Source: Hyphomicrobiaceae bacterium UBA4118 (lineage in GTDB: Bacteria > Pseudomonadota > Alphaproteobacteria > Rhizobiales > Methyloligellaceae). From it: a DNA stretch of 14,175 nt. Position 1 is the first letter of the stretch, and every line of letters begins with the position of its first letter. The DNA is taken from positions 3,267 to 17,441 of the forward strand of contig DFXC01000062.1 of assembly GCA_002383105.1 (NCBI GenBank), in the 5' to 3' direction. This document shows, piece after piece, positions 6,254 to 14,165 of this stretch. A program made the position numbers and the translations under genes. Below the pieces are notes generated by a model that was not told the origin of the DNA, ran no database searches, and saw only the letters and a program-made list of their open reading frames with translations.

Positions 6254-7120
6254 ATGCGCCTCTCAGGTTTCCTCCGACTTCATAGACATGCTTCAGGGCT
6301 AATCATCGCCCCTTTTCTGGCCCTCGCCCTCGCATTTCCTGCGGGCGCTGAGACCAGCACCAAGCCTCCAAGTGCGCCGGCGGGCGACACTCCGCCGAGC
6401 GCGCAGGCCAAGCCCAATCCTCCTGCCGCGCAGCCTAAATCGGATCCTTCCGCTGCGCAGCGCGAATCAGATGCCGCGGCCCCGCCGGACGCCAATGCCG
6501 CCGCCACCCAGGCTGGCTCCCAGATCCTGATCAACATCGATAAGTCGCGGCAGGAAATGACGGTCTTTGTCGATGGAGTGGAGCAATACACTTGGCCAGT
6601 ATCAACTGGTCGACCAGGATATTCAACTCCTTCAGGAACTTATACTCCCACTTCTATGAATGAAGTTTGGTATAGCAAGCAGTGGGACAACTCTCCCATG
6701 CCCCATTCTATTTTCTTTATGAAAGATGGTCATGCCATCCACGGCACCCATGAGGTCAAGAATCTCGGCAAACCCGTCTCGCATGGCTGCGTGCGTATCT
6801 CGCCTGAGAATGCCGCCACGCTTTATGCGCTGGTGGAGACGAATGGGATGCAGAATACCCAAGTCGCCCTGAGCGGCGAAACTCCCGGTGGCGAGGCGAA
6901 AGTGGCAAGCCAGCCCCGCTACGGCCCTGGTCAGCCTCGCTACTTCCCAGGGCCGGGTTGGTTTACGCCTGGACAGCAAGCTCAGGAACTGCCTCCCCAG
7001 CAGCCCCGGAGGCGCGGCCTCTTCGGGCGGTGGTTTCAGCCCAATAACGGACCGCAAGGGTACTACGGCCCTCGCGGCTATTACTACCCGCCGCGCGGCT
7101 ATCCACCTCCGGGCTATTGA
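6254..7120 (+). CDS. Secreted L,D-transpeptidase (YkuD domain)
   Basis: A 288-residue envelope enzyme. Residues 1-32 form a signal peptide: basic start, hydrophobic LIIAPFLALALAFPA, then an Ala-X-Ala-like cut site. A Pro/Ala/Ser-rich linker runs to about 88, the YkuD domain spans about 90-208, and a Tyr/Pro/Gly-rich tail follows to the end. The active site is complete: His163 in HGTHE and SHGCVRIS (176-183) with nucleophile Cys179. Such enzymes make 3-3 peptidoglycan cross-links or attach proteins to peptidoglycan; which one applies here is not clear. The codons for residues 114-157 are much richer in A and T than the rest of the window (about 42% GC over 6601-6720). AGGG at 6243-6246 serves ATG 6254. 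It converges on ubiG with three bases between the stop codons. Confidence 0.93.
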   Translation: MRLSGFLRLHRHASGLIIAPFLALALAFPAGAETSTKPPSAPAGDTPPSAQAKPNPPAAQPKSDPSAAQRESDAAAPPDANAAATQAGSQILINIDKSRQEMTVFVDGVEQYTWPVSTGRPGYSTPSGTYTPTSMNEVWYSKQWDNSPMPHSIFFMKDGHAIHGTHEVKNLGKPVSHGCVRISPENAATLYALVETNGMQNTQVALSGETPGGEAKVASQPRYGPGQPRYFPGPGWFTPGQQAQELPPQQPRRRGLFGRWFQPNNGPQGYYGPRGYYYPPRGYPPPGY

Positions 7121-7123
7121 TCC

Positions 7124-7891
7124 TCAGCCCGGCCTGATCGCCGTGACGAAATAGTTCACATCGGTACCGCGGCCAAGCCGCCATTCGTCGGCGAGAGGGT
7201 TATAGATCATGCCCGTCGTATCGGCTGGCGTGAGGCCGGCCCGTCTCAGCGCGGCGTTCAGCTCGTCGGGCCTGACGAAGCGCTGCCATTGATGGGTGCC
7301 GATGGGGAGCCAGTGCAGGATCAGCTCGGCGCCGATAATGGCAAGCGCATAGGCCTTGAGCGTGCGGTTCAGCGTCGACAGCACCATGACTCCGCCTGGC
7401 TTCACCAAAGGGGCTACACTTTTGAGGAAGGCTGGCACGTCGGGCACGTGCTCGACCACTTCGAGAAGCAGGACGGCATCGAAGCCGCTGCCGCCTGCGG
7501 CGAGTTGCTCAGCGGCGAGCTCCTCGGCGGTGGCGGCCCGATAGGCGATCTTGAGCCGCGCCCCGTCGGCGTGCGCCTTGGCTGCTTCGATGTTCTCGGG
7601 CGCGGGGTCAATGCCGGTGACGAAGGCGCCGAGCCGCGCCAAGGGCTCGGCGACCAGCCCGCCGCCGCAGCCGATATCGAGGACGGACAGGCCTGAGAGG
7701 CTTGAAGCCGCGGTCTTGTCGCGCCCGAACCGCCGGCAGAGCTGGTCGCGGATATAAGTAAGCCGCACCGGATTGATGCGGTGGAGCGGCCTGAACGGCC
7801 CGTTCGCGTCCCACCATTTCCCGGCAAGCCTGGCAAACCGGGCGACCTCGTCGCGGTCGAGGGTGGCCGTGCTGTCGGGGGCCTCTGGCAT
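7124..7891 (-). CDS. ubiG: Ubiquinone biosynthesis O-methyltransferase
   Basis: UbiG carries out both O-methylations of the ubiquinone ring using SAM, in association with the inner membrane. The 255-residue product has the family N-terminus (VARFARLAGKWWDANGPFRP, 16-35), SAM motif I LDIGCGGG (71-78), GIDPAPENI (93-101), EVVEHVPD (144-151), STLNRT (172-177) and the UbiG-typical PIGTHQWQRF (196-205). All expected motifs are intact. The gene converges on the L,D-transpeptidase and is divergent from lysC, with about 170 bp between the two starts. The ATG at 7891 has no recognisable Shine-Dalgarno sequence; a perfect TTGACA lies 30-35 bp upstream on the minus strand, so a leaderless message is possible. 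The ubiG/lysC divergent arrangement is common in Rhizobiales. Confidence 0.96.
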   Translation of the reverse strand: MPEAPDSTATLDRDEVARFARLAGKWWDANGPFRPLHRINPVRLTYIRDQLCRRFGRDKTAASSLSGLSVLDIGCGGGLVAEPLARLGAFVTGIDPAPENIEAAKAHADGARLKIAYRAATAEELAAEQLAAGGSGFDAVLLLEVVEHVPDVPAFLKSVAPLVKPGGVMVLSTLNRTLKAYALAIIGAELILHWLPIGTHQWQRFVRPDELNAALRRAGLTPADTTGMIYNPLADEWRLGRGTDVNYFVTAIRPG

Positions 7892-7897
7892 GGAGGC

Positions 7898-7926
7898 ATT
7901 GGCCGTCTGCCTTCACCACCTGTCAA
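7898..7926 (-). promoter_or_regulatory. Candidate ubiG promoter (TTGACA-N17-GCCAAT)
   Basis: On the minus strand a perfect -35 hexamer TTGACA (complement of 7921-7926) is followed 17 bp later by GCCAAT, a poor -10. Transcription would begin close to the ubiG ATG. Support is the -35 and its position only. Confidence 0.25.
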
Positions 7927-7942
7927 GGAGCCGAGAGCCATG

Positions 7943-7971
7943 TTGCGCCCGGGGTTTCCAGTCAGTATGAA
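7943..7971 (+). promoter_or_regulatory. Candidate lysC promoter (TTGCGC-N17-TATGAA)
   Basis: TTGCGC at 7943-7948 and TATGAA at 7966-7971 are separated by 17 bp. Transcription from here would begin near 7978 and leave a leader of roughly 85 bases containing the hairpin at 7986-8008. The -35 match is only partial. Confidence 0.3.
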
Positions 7972-8039
7972 GGACCCCGTTTTCCGGCCGGCCCAATCAG
8001 GGCCGGCCCTCTTGTTGATGAGGGGAGGGCATGGGGTCC
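7972..8039 (+). promoter_or_regulatory. Two-tier hairpin in the lysC leader
   Basis: GGCCGGCCC (7986-7994) and GGGCCGGCC (8000-8008) form a perfect nine-base-pair GC-only stem with loop AATCA. An outer pair, GGACCCC (7972-7978) and GGGGTCC (8033-8039), encloses it. No T-tract follows, so it is not a classical terminator. It lies just upstream of the lysC ribosome-binding region and could act as a leader control element or simply protect the RNA. It does not resemble the lysine riboswitch. Confidence 0.5.
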
Positions 8040-8061
8040 GCCCCGCCCCTTGGATCAGGCC

Positions 8062-9357
8062 ATGGCCCTGTTGGTGCTGAAATTCGGCGGAACGTCGGTC
8101 GCCGATGTGGATCGGATCCGCAACGCCGCTTTCCATGTGAAGCGCGAGGTGGAAGCCGGCCACGCGTGCGCAGTGGTGGTCTCGGCCATGGCCGGCCACA
8201 CCAACCAGCTCGTGGCTCTCGTCGACCAGGCCTGGGGTTTCAAGGAGCGCCGGAAGCAGAACGACGCCGAGGCCTCGGCCCAATATGACGGGCGCGAATA
8301 TGACGCCGTGGTGTCCTCCGGCGAGCAGGTTACCTCGGGGTTGCTTGCCCTCGTCCTCCAATCTTTGGGCATGCGGGCGCGATCCTGGCAGGGCTGGCAG
8401 ATTCCGCTGCAGACCGACGGGGCCCACCGCGCGGCCCGCATCACCGGCGTTGCCGTTAACGAGCTGAAGGCGCGGATGCTCGAGGGGGAGGTCGCGGTGG
8501 TCGCGGGCTTCCAGGGCGTCGCGCCAGGGAACCGCATTTCCACGCTCGGGCGCGGCGGCTCGGACACGAGCGCGGTGGCGCTTGCGGCGGCCCTCCAGGC
8601 CGACCGTTGCGACATCTATACCGATGTGGACGGGGTCTACACCACCGACCCGCGGGTGGTGCCTAAGGCGCATCGCCTCGCCAAGATCTCGTATGAAGAA
8701 ATGTTGGAAATGGCCTCGCAAGGGGCCAAGGTGCTGCAGACCCGCTCGGTCGAGCTTGCCATGCAGAAGGGCGTGCGCGTGCTGGTGCGCTCGAGCTTCG
8801 CTGCGCCCGGCCTCGCGGGTAAAGGGGACGCAGCGAACGGACTTGGAACACTGGTTTGCCATGAGGATGAGATCGTGGAGCAGAACGTCGTCAGCGGAAT
8901 TGCTTATGCCCGGGACGAGGCCAAGGTGACGCTGCTCAAGGTCGCCGACAAGCCAGGGGTCGCGGCGCAGGTGTTCTGCCCTCTGGCCGAGGCCAATATC
9001 AATGTCGACATGATCGTGCAGAACGTCTCCGACGACGGCCGCCATACCGACCTCACCTTCACGGTGCAGAGCGCCGATCTCGATCGCGCCCTGGAAGTGC
9101 TCCGCAAAGCCAAGGATTCTATCGGTTATTTGGACTTGCGCGGGTCCACCGACATCGCCAAGGTGTCGGCGATAGGTGTGGGCATGCGAAGCCACGCCGG
9201 GGTTGCCGCGCAAATGTTCAGCGCGCTTGCCGAAAAAGGCATCAATATCGAGGCGATCTCGACCTCCGAGATCAAAATCAGCGTATTGATCGATGCGGCC
9301 TACGCCGAGCTTGCGGTGCGGACCTTGCATTCCTTGTTCGGATTGGACAGCCGCTAG
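8062..9357 (+). CDS. lysC: Aspartate kinase
   Basis: Aspartokinase phosphorylates L-aspartate, the committed step to lysine, threonine and methionine. The 431-residue protein has LKFGGTSVA (6-14) for ATP/aspartate binding, SSGEQVTSGLLA (85-96), TLGRGGSDTSAVALAAAL (161-178) and TDVDGVYTTDPR (187-198). Two C-terminal ACT modules follow (about 285-350 and 365-430), the usual sites of allosteric feedback by lysine and/or threonine. It appears about 14 residues longer than typical alphaproteobacterial LysC because of a charged insertion near 61-75 (KERRKQNDAEASAQ). The start is ATG 8062, giving the standard MALLVLKFGG beginning; a TTG at 8050 would add four residues and is less likely. ptsP follows after 77 bp. 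Confidence 0.97.
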   Translation: MALLVLKFGGTSVADVDRIRNAAFHVKREVEAGHACAVVVSAMAGHTNQLVALVDQAWGFKERRKQNDAEASAQYDGREYDAVVSSGEQVTSGLLALVLQSLGMRARSWQGWQIPLQTDGAHRAARITGVAVNELKARMLEGEVAVVAGFQGVAPGNRISTLGRGGSDTSAVALAAALQADRCDIYTDVDGVYTTDPRVVPKAHRLAKISYEEMLEMASQGAKVLQTRSVELAMQKGVRVLVRSSFAAPGLAGKGDAANGLGTLVCHEDEIVEQNVVSGIAYARDEAKVTLLKVADKPGVAAQVFCPLAEANINVDMIVQNVSDDGRHTDLTFTVQSADLDRALEVLRKAKDSIGYLDLRGSTDIAKVSAIGVGMRSHAGVAAQMFSALAEKGINIEAISTSEIKISVLIDAAYAELAVRTLHSLFGLDSR

Positions 9358-9434
9358 CGGGTCAAAGCGGCTAATCTGAAGCTTTCCACGATGCGTGGTC
9401 CGCCGCTCTGCCCGGCCGGCGAGGACTGGTAGTT

Positions 9435-11699
9435 ATGCCCGTCTCTACTATTGGCGCCCCGAGACAATTGCTCCGCCGTCTGCGCGAGGTCATGGCGGAG
9501 CGGGAGAGTGCACAGGCGCGCCTCGACAAGGTGGCCGTGCTGATCGCCTCGAACATGGTCGCCGAGGTGTGCTCGATCTATCTGCGCCGCCGCGACGATT
9601 CTCTTGAGCTGTTCGCCACCGAAGGCTTGAACCCGGAGGCCGTCCACAACACGCATCTGAAGCCCGGCGAAGGCCTGGTCGGCCTGATCGCCATCCAGGC
9701 CGAGCCGATGCAGTTCCCCGATGCCCAGCATCACCCGGCCTTCTCGTATCGCCCTGAGACCGGCGAGGAGATCTATCATTCCTTCCTCGGGGTGCCGATC
9801 CTGCGCGGCGGCCACACCATCGGCGTGCTGACGGTGCAGAACCGCACCATGCGGCAATATAGCGACGAGGAGGTCGAGGCGCTGCAGACCACCGCCATGG
9901 TGCTCGCCGAGATGATCGCCTCAGGCGGCCTCGGCGTCACCGAGGAGGTGAGCGCGGAGCCGCGGCGCGACCTGGCGGCGCGCTTCACGGGGCTTCCCAT
10001 CTCCGAAGGCGTGGCGCTCGGCCATGTGGTGCTGCACGAGCCGCGCATCGTGGTCACGCGCCTGATCGCCGAGGATGTCGAGCTCGAGCGGCGGCGGCTT
10101 GCCCAGGCCATCGAGGAGCTGACCGGCATGATCGACGGCATGCTCGAGCGCGGCGACATGGCGCGCGCGGGCGAGCATCGCGAGGTGCTCGAGGCCTTTC
10201 GCATGTTCGCCCACGATCACGGCTGGCGGCGCCGGCTGGACGAGGCGCTGCTCACCGGGCTCACGGCGGAAGCCGCCGTGCAGCGCGTGCGCAACGATAC
10301 CCGCGCCCGCATGCTGCGCCAGACCGACCCGCATGCACGCGACCGCCTGCACGACATCGACGATCTGTCCAATCGGCTGCTGCGGCTCCTCTCGGGCGGC
10401 GCCGGCACGGCAGCGGCGGGAAATCTGCCGCAGGATGCGGTCCTCATCGCCCGCACCATGGGCCCGGCCGAGCTCCTCGACTATGACCGCCAGCGCCTCC
10501 GCGGGCTCGTGCTCGAGGAGGGCGGCGCGGCAAGCCATGTCGCCATCGTGGCACGCGCGCTCGGCATCGCCGCCATCACCCAGGTTAAAGGCGTGCTCGA
10601 CGCGGTCGAGGCGGGGGACGCCATCATCGTCGATGCCGAAGGCGGCGAGCTGCATGTGCGGCCGACCCAGGAGGTCGTCTCGGCCTATGCCGACAAGGTC
10701 CGCTTCAGGGCGAGGCGGCAGGCGCAATATGCCGCCTTGCGCAATGTCCCGGCGGTCACGCTGGACGGCGAGCGGATCGCCTTGCACATCAATGCCGGCC
10801 TGCTGTTCGACCTGCCGCATCTCGATCAGTCGGGCGCCGACGGCATCGGGCTGTTCCGCACCGAGCTCCAGTTCATGATCTCCTCCACCTTCCCGCGGCT
10901 CGAGCAGCAGACGCGCCTCTACAAGGCGATCCTCGATACCGCCGGCGACCGCCCGGTGGTGTTCCGCTCGCTCGATGTCGGCGGCGACAAGGTGCTGCCC
11001 TTTTTCCGCGCGAGCAAGGAGGAGAACCCGGCCATCGGCTGGCGGGCGATCCGCATGGCACTCGACCGGCCGGCGCTGTTCCGCACCCAGATCCGCGCCC
11101 TGCTCAGGGCCGCGCATGGCCGCGAGCTCCGCATCATGCTGCCGATGATCGCCGATGTGTCCGAGCTCAAGGCGGCACGTGCGCTGATCGACCGGGAGGT
11201 CGATATTCTCAAGCGCCATGGGCGGCCCGAGCCGAAGGGCCTCATGATCGGGGCCATGATCGAGGTGCCGGCGCTTCTGTGGCAACTCGACCGCGTCCTG
11301 CCCATGGCCGACTTCGCTTCGGTCGGATCGAACGACCTGATGCAGTTCCTGTTCGCGGCCGACCGGGGCAATATGCGCGTGTCGGAGCGCTTCGACTCGC
11401 TCAACCCCGCCGGGCTCAAGGCGCTGCGCGTGATCGTCGCGGCGGCAGAAAAGCACAACGTGCCGCTCACTCTGTGCGGAGAGATGGCGGGCAGGCCGCT
11501 CGAGGCCATGGCGATTATCGGGCTTGGCTTCCGCTCGATCTCCATGGCGCCCGCCTCGGTGGGGCCGGTCAAGGCCATGATCCTGTCGCTCGATGCCGGC
11601 AATCTCAGGCAAAGGCTGGAGGAGCTGCTCGAATGCACGGACACCTCGCTGCGCGAGGACCTGAAACGCTTTGCCGCCGAAAAGGGCGTGCAGATTTGA
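9435..11699 (+). CDS. ptsP: Nitrogen-PTS Enzyme I with N-terminal GAF domain
   Basis: Enzyme I-Ntr takes phosphate from PEP and passes it to the HPr-like NPr, which feeds EIIA-Ntr. This regulatory phosphorelay does not transport sugar. The 754-residue protein has a GAF domain (about 28-165), which in relatives senses glutamine, then the EI N-terminal domain. The phospho-acceptor is His368 in GGAASHVAIVARALG (363-377). The PEP-binding TIM-barrel runs to the end, with GIGLFRTELQFM (470-481), RSLDVGGDK (511-519), GSNDLMQF (631-638) and catalytic Cys681 in LCGEMAGRP. All key residues are present. ATG 9435 has GAGG ten bases upstream. The gap from lysC holds a short palindrome, CCACGATGCGTGG (9386-9398). 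Neither npr nor ptsN is in the window. Confidence 0.96.
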   Translation: MPVSTIGAPRQLLRRLREVMAERESAQARLDKVAVLIASNMVAEVCSIYLRRRDDSLELFATEGLNPEAVHNTHLKPGEGLVGLIAIQAEPMQFPDAQHHPAFSYRPETGEEIYHSFLGVPILRGGHTIGVLTVQNRTMRQYSDEEVEALQTTAMVLAEMIASGGLGVTEEVSAEPRRDLAARFTGLPISEGVALGHVVLHEPRIVVTRLIAEDVELERRRLAQAIEELTGMIDGMLERGDMARAGEHREVLEAFRMFAHDHGWRRRLDEALLTGLTAEAAVQRVRNDTRARMLRQTDPHARDRLHDIDDLSNRLLRLLSGGAGTAAAGNLPQDAVLIARTMGPAELLDYDRQRLRGLVLEEGGAASHVAIVARALGIAAITQVKGVLDAVEAGDAIIVDAEGGELHVRPTQEVVSAYADKVRFRARRQAQYAALRNVPAVTLDGERIALHINAGLLFDLPHLDQSGADGIGLFRTELQFMISSTFPRLEQQTRLYKAILDTAGDRPVVFRSLDVGGDKVLPFFRASKEENPAIGWRAIRMALDRPALFRTQIRALLRAAHGRELRIMLPMIADVSELKAARALIDREVDILKRHGRPEPKGLMIGAMIEVPALLWQLDRVLPMADFASVGSNDLMQFLFAADRGNMRVSERFDSLNPAGLKALRVIVAAAEKHNVPLTLCGEMAGRPLEAMAIIGLGFRSISMAPASVGPVKAMILSLDAGNLRQRLEELLECTDTSLREDLKRFAAEKGVQI

Positions 11700-11815
11700 C
11701 GCGATGAGAGGTCACCACGCCGTGTTGCAATATGTTAATCTCGCTGAGACTTGCAAAACCCACGTCGTTGGGCTTGTGTTAGCGGAGATCAGCAAGAGAT
11801 AGGATCAGCCTTGCG

Positions 11816-12859
11816 ATGCCGCCCGAGCCGGGCCAAGTGCCGGTAAGCCCACCGCCGGACGCCGCGCGACGGCGCCTGCATATTCATGGGATTAAGGAAA
11901 TGCCGGCCGGCTATGACGCTGAGGTGGCGGAGCTGTTTCGGGACCTGCGCGCGGCCAGCGCGCTCTCCGAGAACGATCTCGCCGGGCGGCTCGGCACCCG
12001 CGTCGACGTGGTGCAGGCGCTCGAGCAGGGCGCGCTCTATGCGCTTCCGCCTTGGGCCGAGACCTGCCGCGTGGTGAATGCCTACGGCACGATGCTCAAT
12101 CTCGACGTCCGTCCGCTGCTCCGGCGCATCTATGCGCAGCTCGAGGCGGGGATCGTTGAGCTCCGACCCAAGGCCATGCCCGACGTCCCGGTCATGACGC
12201 CGCCGGGGAGTACGGATTTCGGGTTCGAGACGAATCGGCCGGCGCCTGCGCCTGGCTCATCTCCTCTGGATATCCAGTGGGAGCCTGCTCCCCCATCCTC
12301 GCCACCGCGCCAGGCACCTCGGCAGGCCCCGCCGACCCCACCCCAAAACCCATGGCCGAAGGCGCCGCCGTCGCCAGCGCCCCAAGCGCCATGGCCGAAC
12401 GCCACGCCATCGCCATTTCCGCAAAACTGGCCCGAGGCGGCCCCACAGTCGCCGGCGCAAGCTGCTTGGCCCAATGCCGCACCTTCGCGGCCGGCAGCTC
12501 CCCAGCCGCCGCCCGATCGGCGCCCGCCGCCGCCGCCGCGTCAGGCTCAGGCGCCCCAGCCCCAGCCGCAACAACCGCCGCCGCGGCAACCGGCACAGCC
12601 TCAGCCACCGCGAGCAGAGTTCACGCCTTCCGCCGCTCAGCCGGCGCCAGAGAAAGCCAAATCGCGAACGCGCGGTCTCTTGAAATGGGGCGTCGGCGTC
12701 CTCATTGTCTCGCTGCTGGTGTTCGGACTATGGATCGTGCTCGGCAAATTGCCGGGCCCGTCGGGGCTATCTTCGGGGACCGGCGATACCCAAGACCGCG
12801 TTCTCGACCCGGACGACCCGCGCAGCCGCAAGGCCGACCGGCTTCCGAGCCCCTTCTAG
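11816..12859 (+). CDS. RodZ-like protein: cytoplasmic HTH, proline-rich linker, one C-terminal membrane helix
   Basis: A 347-residue protein with three parts. Residues about 35-105 form a helix-turn-helix domain of the Xre/RodZ kind ([20 protein letters not shown], then [10 protein letters not shown] and VVNAYGTML). Residues about 125-280 are a Pro/Ala/Gln-rich linker with four W-P-[K/N/E]-A repeats. Residues 288-309 ([20 protein letters not shown] region) form a single membrane helix preceded by KAKSRTR, which predicts a cytoplasmic N-terminus and a 38-residue periplasmic tail. RodZ, the MreB-linked cell-shape protein, has the same order, but here the periplasmic domain is almost absent and the linker is unusually long, so I do not give the symbol. 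In such proteins the HTH usually binds protein, not DNA. ATG 11816 has AGGA about 12 bases upstream; in-frame ATG 11900 is an alternative that keeps the HTH. It is 116 bp after ptsP and 19 bp before prfA. Confidence 0.8.
   Translation: MPPEPGQVPVSPPPDAARRRLHIHGIKEMPAGYDAEVAELFRDLRAASALSENDLAGRLGTRVDVVQALEQGALYALPPWAETCRVVNAYGTMLNLDVRPLLRRIYAQLEAGIVELRPKAMPDVPVMTPPGSTDFGFETNRPAPAPGSSPLDIQWEPAPPSSPPRQAPRQAPPTPPQNPWPKAPPSPAPQAPWPNATPSPFPQNWPEAAPQSPAQAAWPNAAPSRPAAPQPPPDRRPPPPPRQAQAPQPQPQQPPPRQPAQPQPPRAEFTPSAAQPAPEKAKSRTRGLLKWGVGVLIVSLLVFGLWIVLGKLPGPSGLSSGTGDTQDRVLDPDDPRSRKADRLPSPF
12353..12505 (+). repeat. Degenerate WP repeats in the linker of the RodZ-like protein
   Basis: Trp-Pro followed by Lys, Asn, Glu or Asn and then Ala recurs at residues 180, 193, 205 and 218, a period of 12-13 residues (36-39 bp). 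Units have the form WP-x-A-x-P-S/Q-P. The DNA copies have diverged but share the TGGCC[C/G] start, so the repeat is visible at both levels. Confidence 0.75.
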
Positions 12860-12878
12860 CTATCCATCAGTTCAGCTC

Positions 12879-13973
12879 ATGACGACAGTCCCCGCCGAGA
12901 AGCTCGACAAGCTCGTCGCCCGTTGGCAGACGGTGCAAGGCACGCTCGCCGCGGGCGCCGATCAGGAGAGCTATGTGCGTCTCTCCCGCGAGTTCGCCGA
13001 GCTCGACCCGATCGTGGCCACCATCACCGCGCTCCGCCGGGCGCTGCGCGAGCGCGAGGACCTCAAGCAGCTGATCGACGATCCGGCCTCCGATGCCGAC
13101 ATGGCGACGCTCGCCGAGCAGGAGCTTGGCACGCTCGATCCGAGAATCGACGATATCGAGCAACAGTTGAAGGTGCAATTGCTGCCCAAGGACGCCGCCG
13201 ACGACAAGAGCGCGATCCTCGAAGTGCGCGCCGGCACCGGCGGCGATGAGGCGGCGCTGTTCGCGGGCGATCTCTTCCGCATGTATCAGCGCTATGCCGA
13301 ACGGCAAGGCTGGAAGGTGAACGTTCTCTCGGCGAGTGAATCCGCCACCGGCGGCTACAAGGAGATCATCGCCAACATCACCGGCAAGGGCGTGTTTGCC
13401 CGGCTGAAATTCGAATCGGGCGTGCATCGCGTGCAGCGCGTGCCGGAGACCGAGGCGCAAGGGCGCATCCACACCTCGGCGGCGACCGTGGCAGTGCTGC
13501 CCGAGGCCGAGGAGGTCGACATCAAGATCGACGACAAGGACTTGCGCATCGACGTATTCCGGGCGAGCGGGCCTGGCGGCCAGTCGGTCAACACCACCGA
13601 CAGCGCGGTCAGGATCACGCATCTGCCGAGCGGCCTCGTGGTCAGCCAGCAGGACGAGAAATCGCAGCACAAGAACAAGGCGAAGGGGATGAAGGTGCTG
13701 CGCGCCCGCCTCTACGATCTGGAACGGGCCAAGCTCGACGCCGAGCGGGCGCAAGATCGCCGCAGCCAGATCGGCAGCGGCGACCGCTCCGAGCGCATCC
13801 GCACCTATAATTTCCCGCAAGGACGCGTCACCGATCACCGCATCGGCTTCACCACGCATCAGCTCTATCTCGTGCTCGAGGGCGAGCCTGCCCTCGACGA
13901 GCTCATCAACGCGCTCATCACCGAGCATCAGACCAACCAGCTTTCTGCCATGCAGGAGCCGGTGCATGGTTGA
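12879..13973 (+). CDS. prfA: Peptide chain release factor 1
   Basis: RF1 recognises UAA and UAG in the ribosomal A site and triggers peptide release. The 364-residue protein has [20 protein letters not shown] (117-136), the codon-recognition tripeptide PET (189-191) in [18 protein letters not shown], which is the RF1 form rather than the RF2 SPF, and the catalytic GGQ (233-235) in [15 protein letters not shown]. The glutamine is the usual target of PrmC methylation. [18 protein letters not shown] near the C-terminus is also typical. I start it at ATG 12879, which gives the normal RF1 N-terminus; the open frame continues upstream only as a shadow of the RodZ-like gene. No clear Shine-Dalgarno sequence is seen. 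The short 19-bp gap suggests co-transcription with the preceding gene. Confidence 0.98.
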   Translation: MTTVPAEKLDKLVARWQTVQGTLAAGADQESYVRLSREFAELDPIVATITALRRALREREDLKQLIDDPASDADMATLAEQELGTLDPRIDDIEQQLKVQLLPKDAADDKSAILEVRAGTGGDEAALFAGDLFRMYQRYAERQGWKVNVLSASESATGGYKEIIANITGKGVFARLKFESGVHRVQRVPETEAQGRIHTSAATVAVLPEAEEVDIKIDDKDLRIDVFRASGPGGQSVNTTDSAVRITHLPSGLVVSQQDEKSQHKNKAKGMKVLRARLYDLERAKLDAERAQDRRSQIGSGDRSERIRTYNFPQGRVTDHRIGFTTHQLYLVLEGEPALDELINALITEHQTNQLSAMQEPVHG

Positions 13974-13992
13974 GACCTTTTTGCCTGAGCCT

Positions 13993-14165
13993 TCCTGCTG
14001 GCTCCTCGCTCCCCGCTTGAGGGGGAGCAGGATCGGGGAAGCCGATCCGAGGGGGGTGACGGAAGAAGCAATCGAGACGACAGAGCGTCAGCCCCCCTCC
14101 CTATCCCTCCCCCTCACCTGCCCGGGCGAAGCCGAAGCGGCGTCGCTTCGGCGAAGGGAGGGGGG
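13993..14165. repeat. Hairpin-rich mosaic intergenic repeat downstream of prfA
   Basis: Several inverted repeats are packed here: GCTCCCC/GGGGAGC (14008-14014, 14022-14028), GATCGG/CCGATC (14031-14036, 14042-14047), a nine-base-pair stem GCCGAAGCG/CGCTTCGGC (14131-14139, 14144-14152), and an enclosing pair CCCCCCTCCCT/AGGGAGGGGGG (14092-14102, 14155-14165). The CCCTCCCCCTC and GGGGGTGACGG motifs resemble palindromic intergenic repeats common in alphaproteobacterial genomes. The stem-loops could also act as a terminator for prfA, though no T-tract is seen. Confidence 0.6.

Noticed and set aside
7972..8039. Lysine riboswitch upstream of lysC
   Set aside because: The region is too short and has only a nested hairpin, without the multi-helix junction of the L-box class.
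7414..9330. 638-codon open frame on the minus strand across ubiG and lysC
   Set aside because: It is antisense to lysC along most of its length and out of frame with ubiG over the rest. Composition is Arg/His/Gly-rich with no recognisable domain, as expected for a shadow frame in GC-rich DNA.
9921..11612. 563-codon open frame antisense to ptsP
   Set aside because: It is a mirror of the ptsP codon pattern, rich in Arg, His, Asp and Gly, without motifs. The sense frame is an unmistakable Enzyme I.
11725..11756. Two TTGCAA palindromes, 26 bp apart, upstream of the RodZ-like gene
   Set aside because: Six-base palindromes are too short to support an operator, and no promoter at proper spacing could be fitted around them.
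12705..12878. N-terminal extension of prfA by 58 codons
   Set aside because: It overlaps the RodZ-like gene in another frame, and RF1 normally starts at the equivalent of ATG 12879.
12277..12882. 201-codon Ala/Ser-rich plus-strand frame within the RodZ-like gene
   Set aside because: It is the proline-rich linker read in another frame; the repeats make several frames open.
12867..13967. 366-codon open frame antisense to prfA
   Set aside because: It spans nearly the same bounds as prfA in reverse and shows no family signature; it is a GC-driven shadow.
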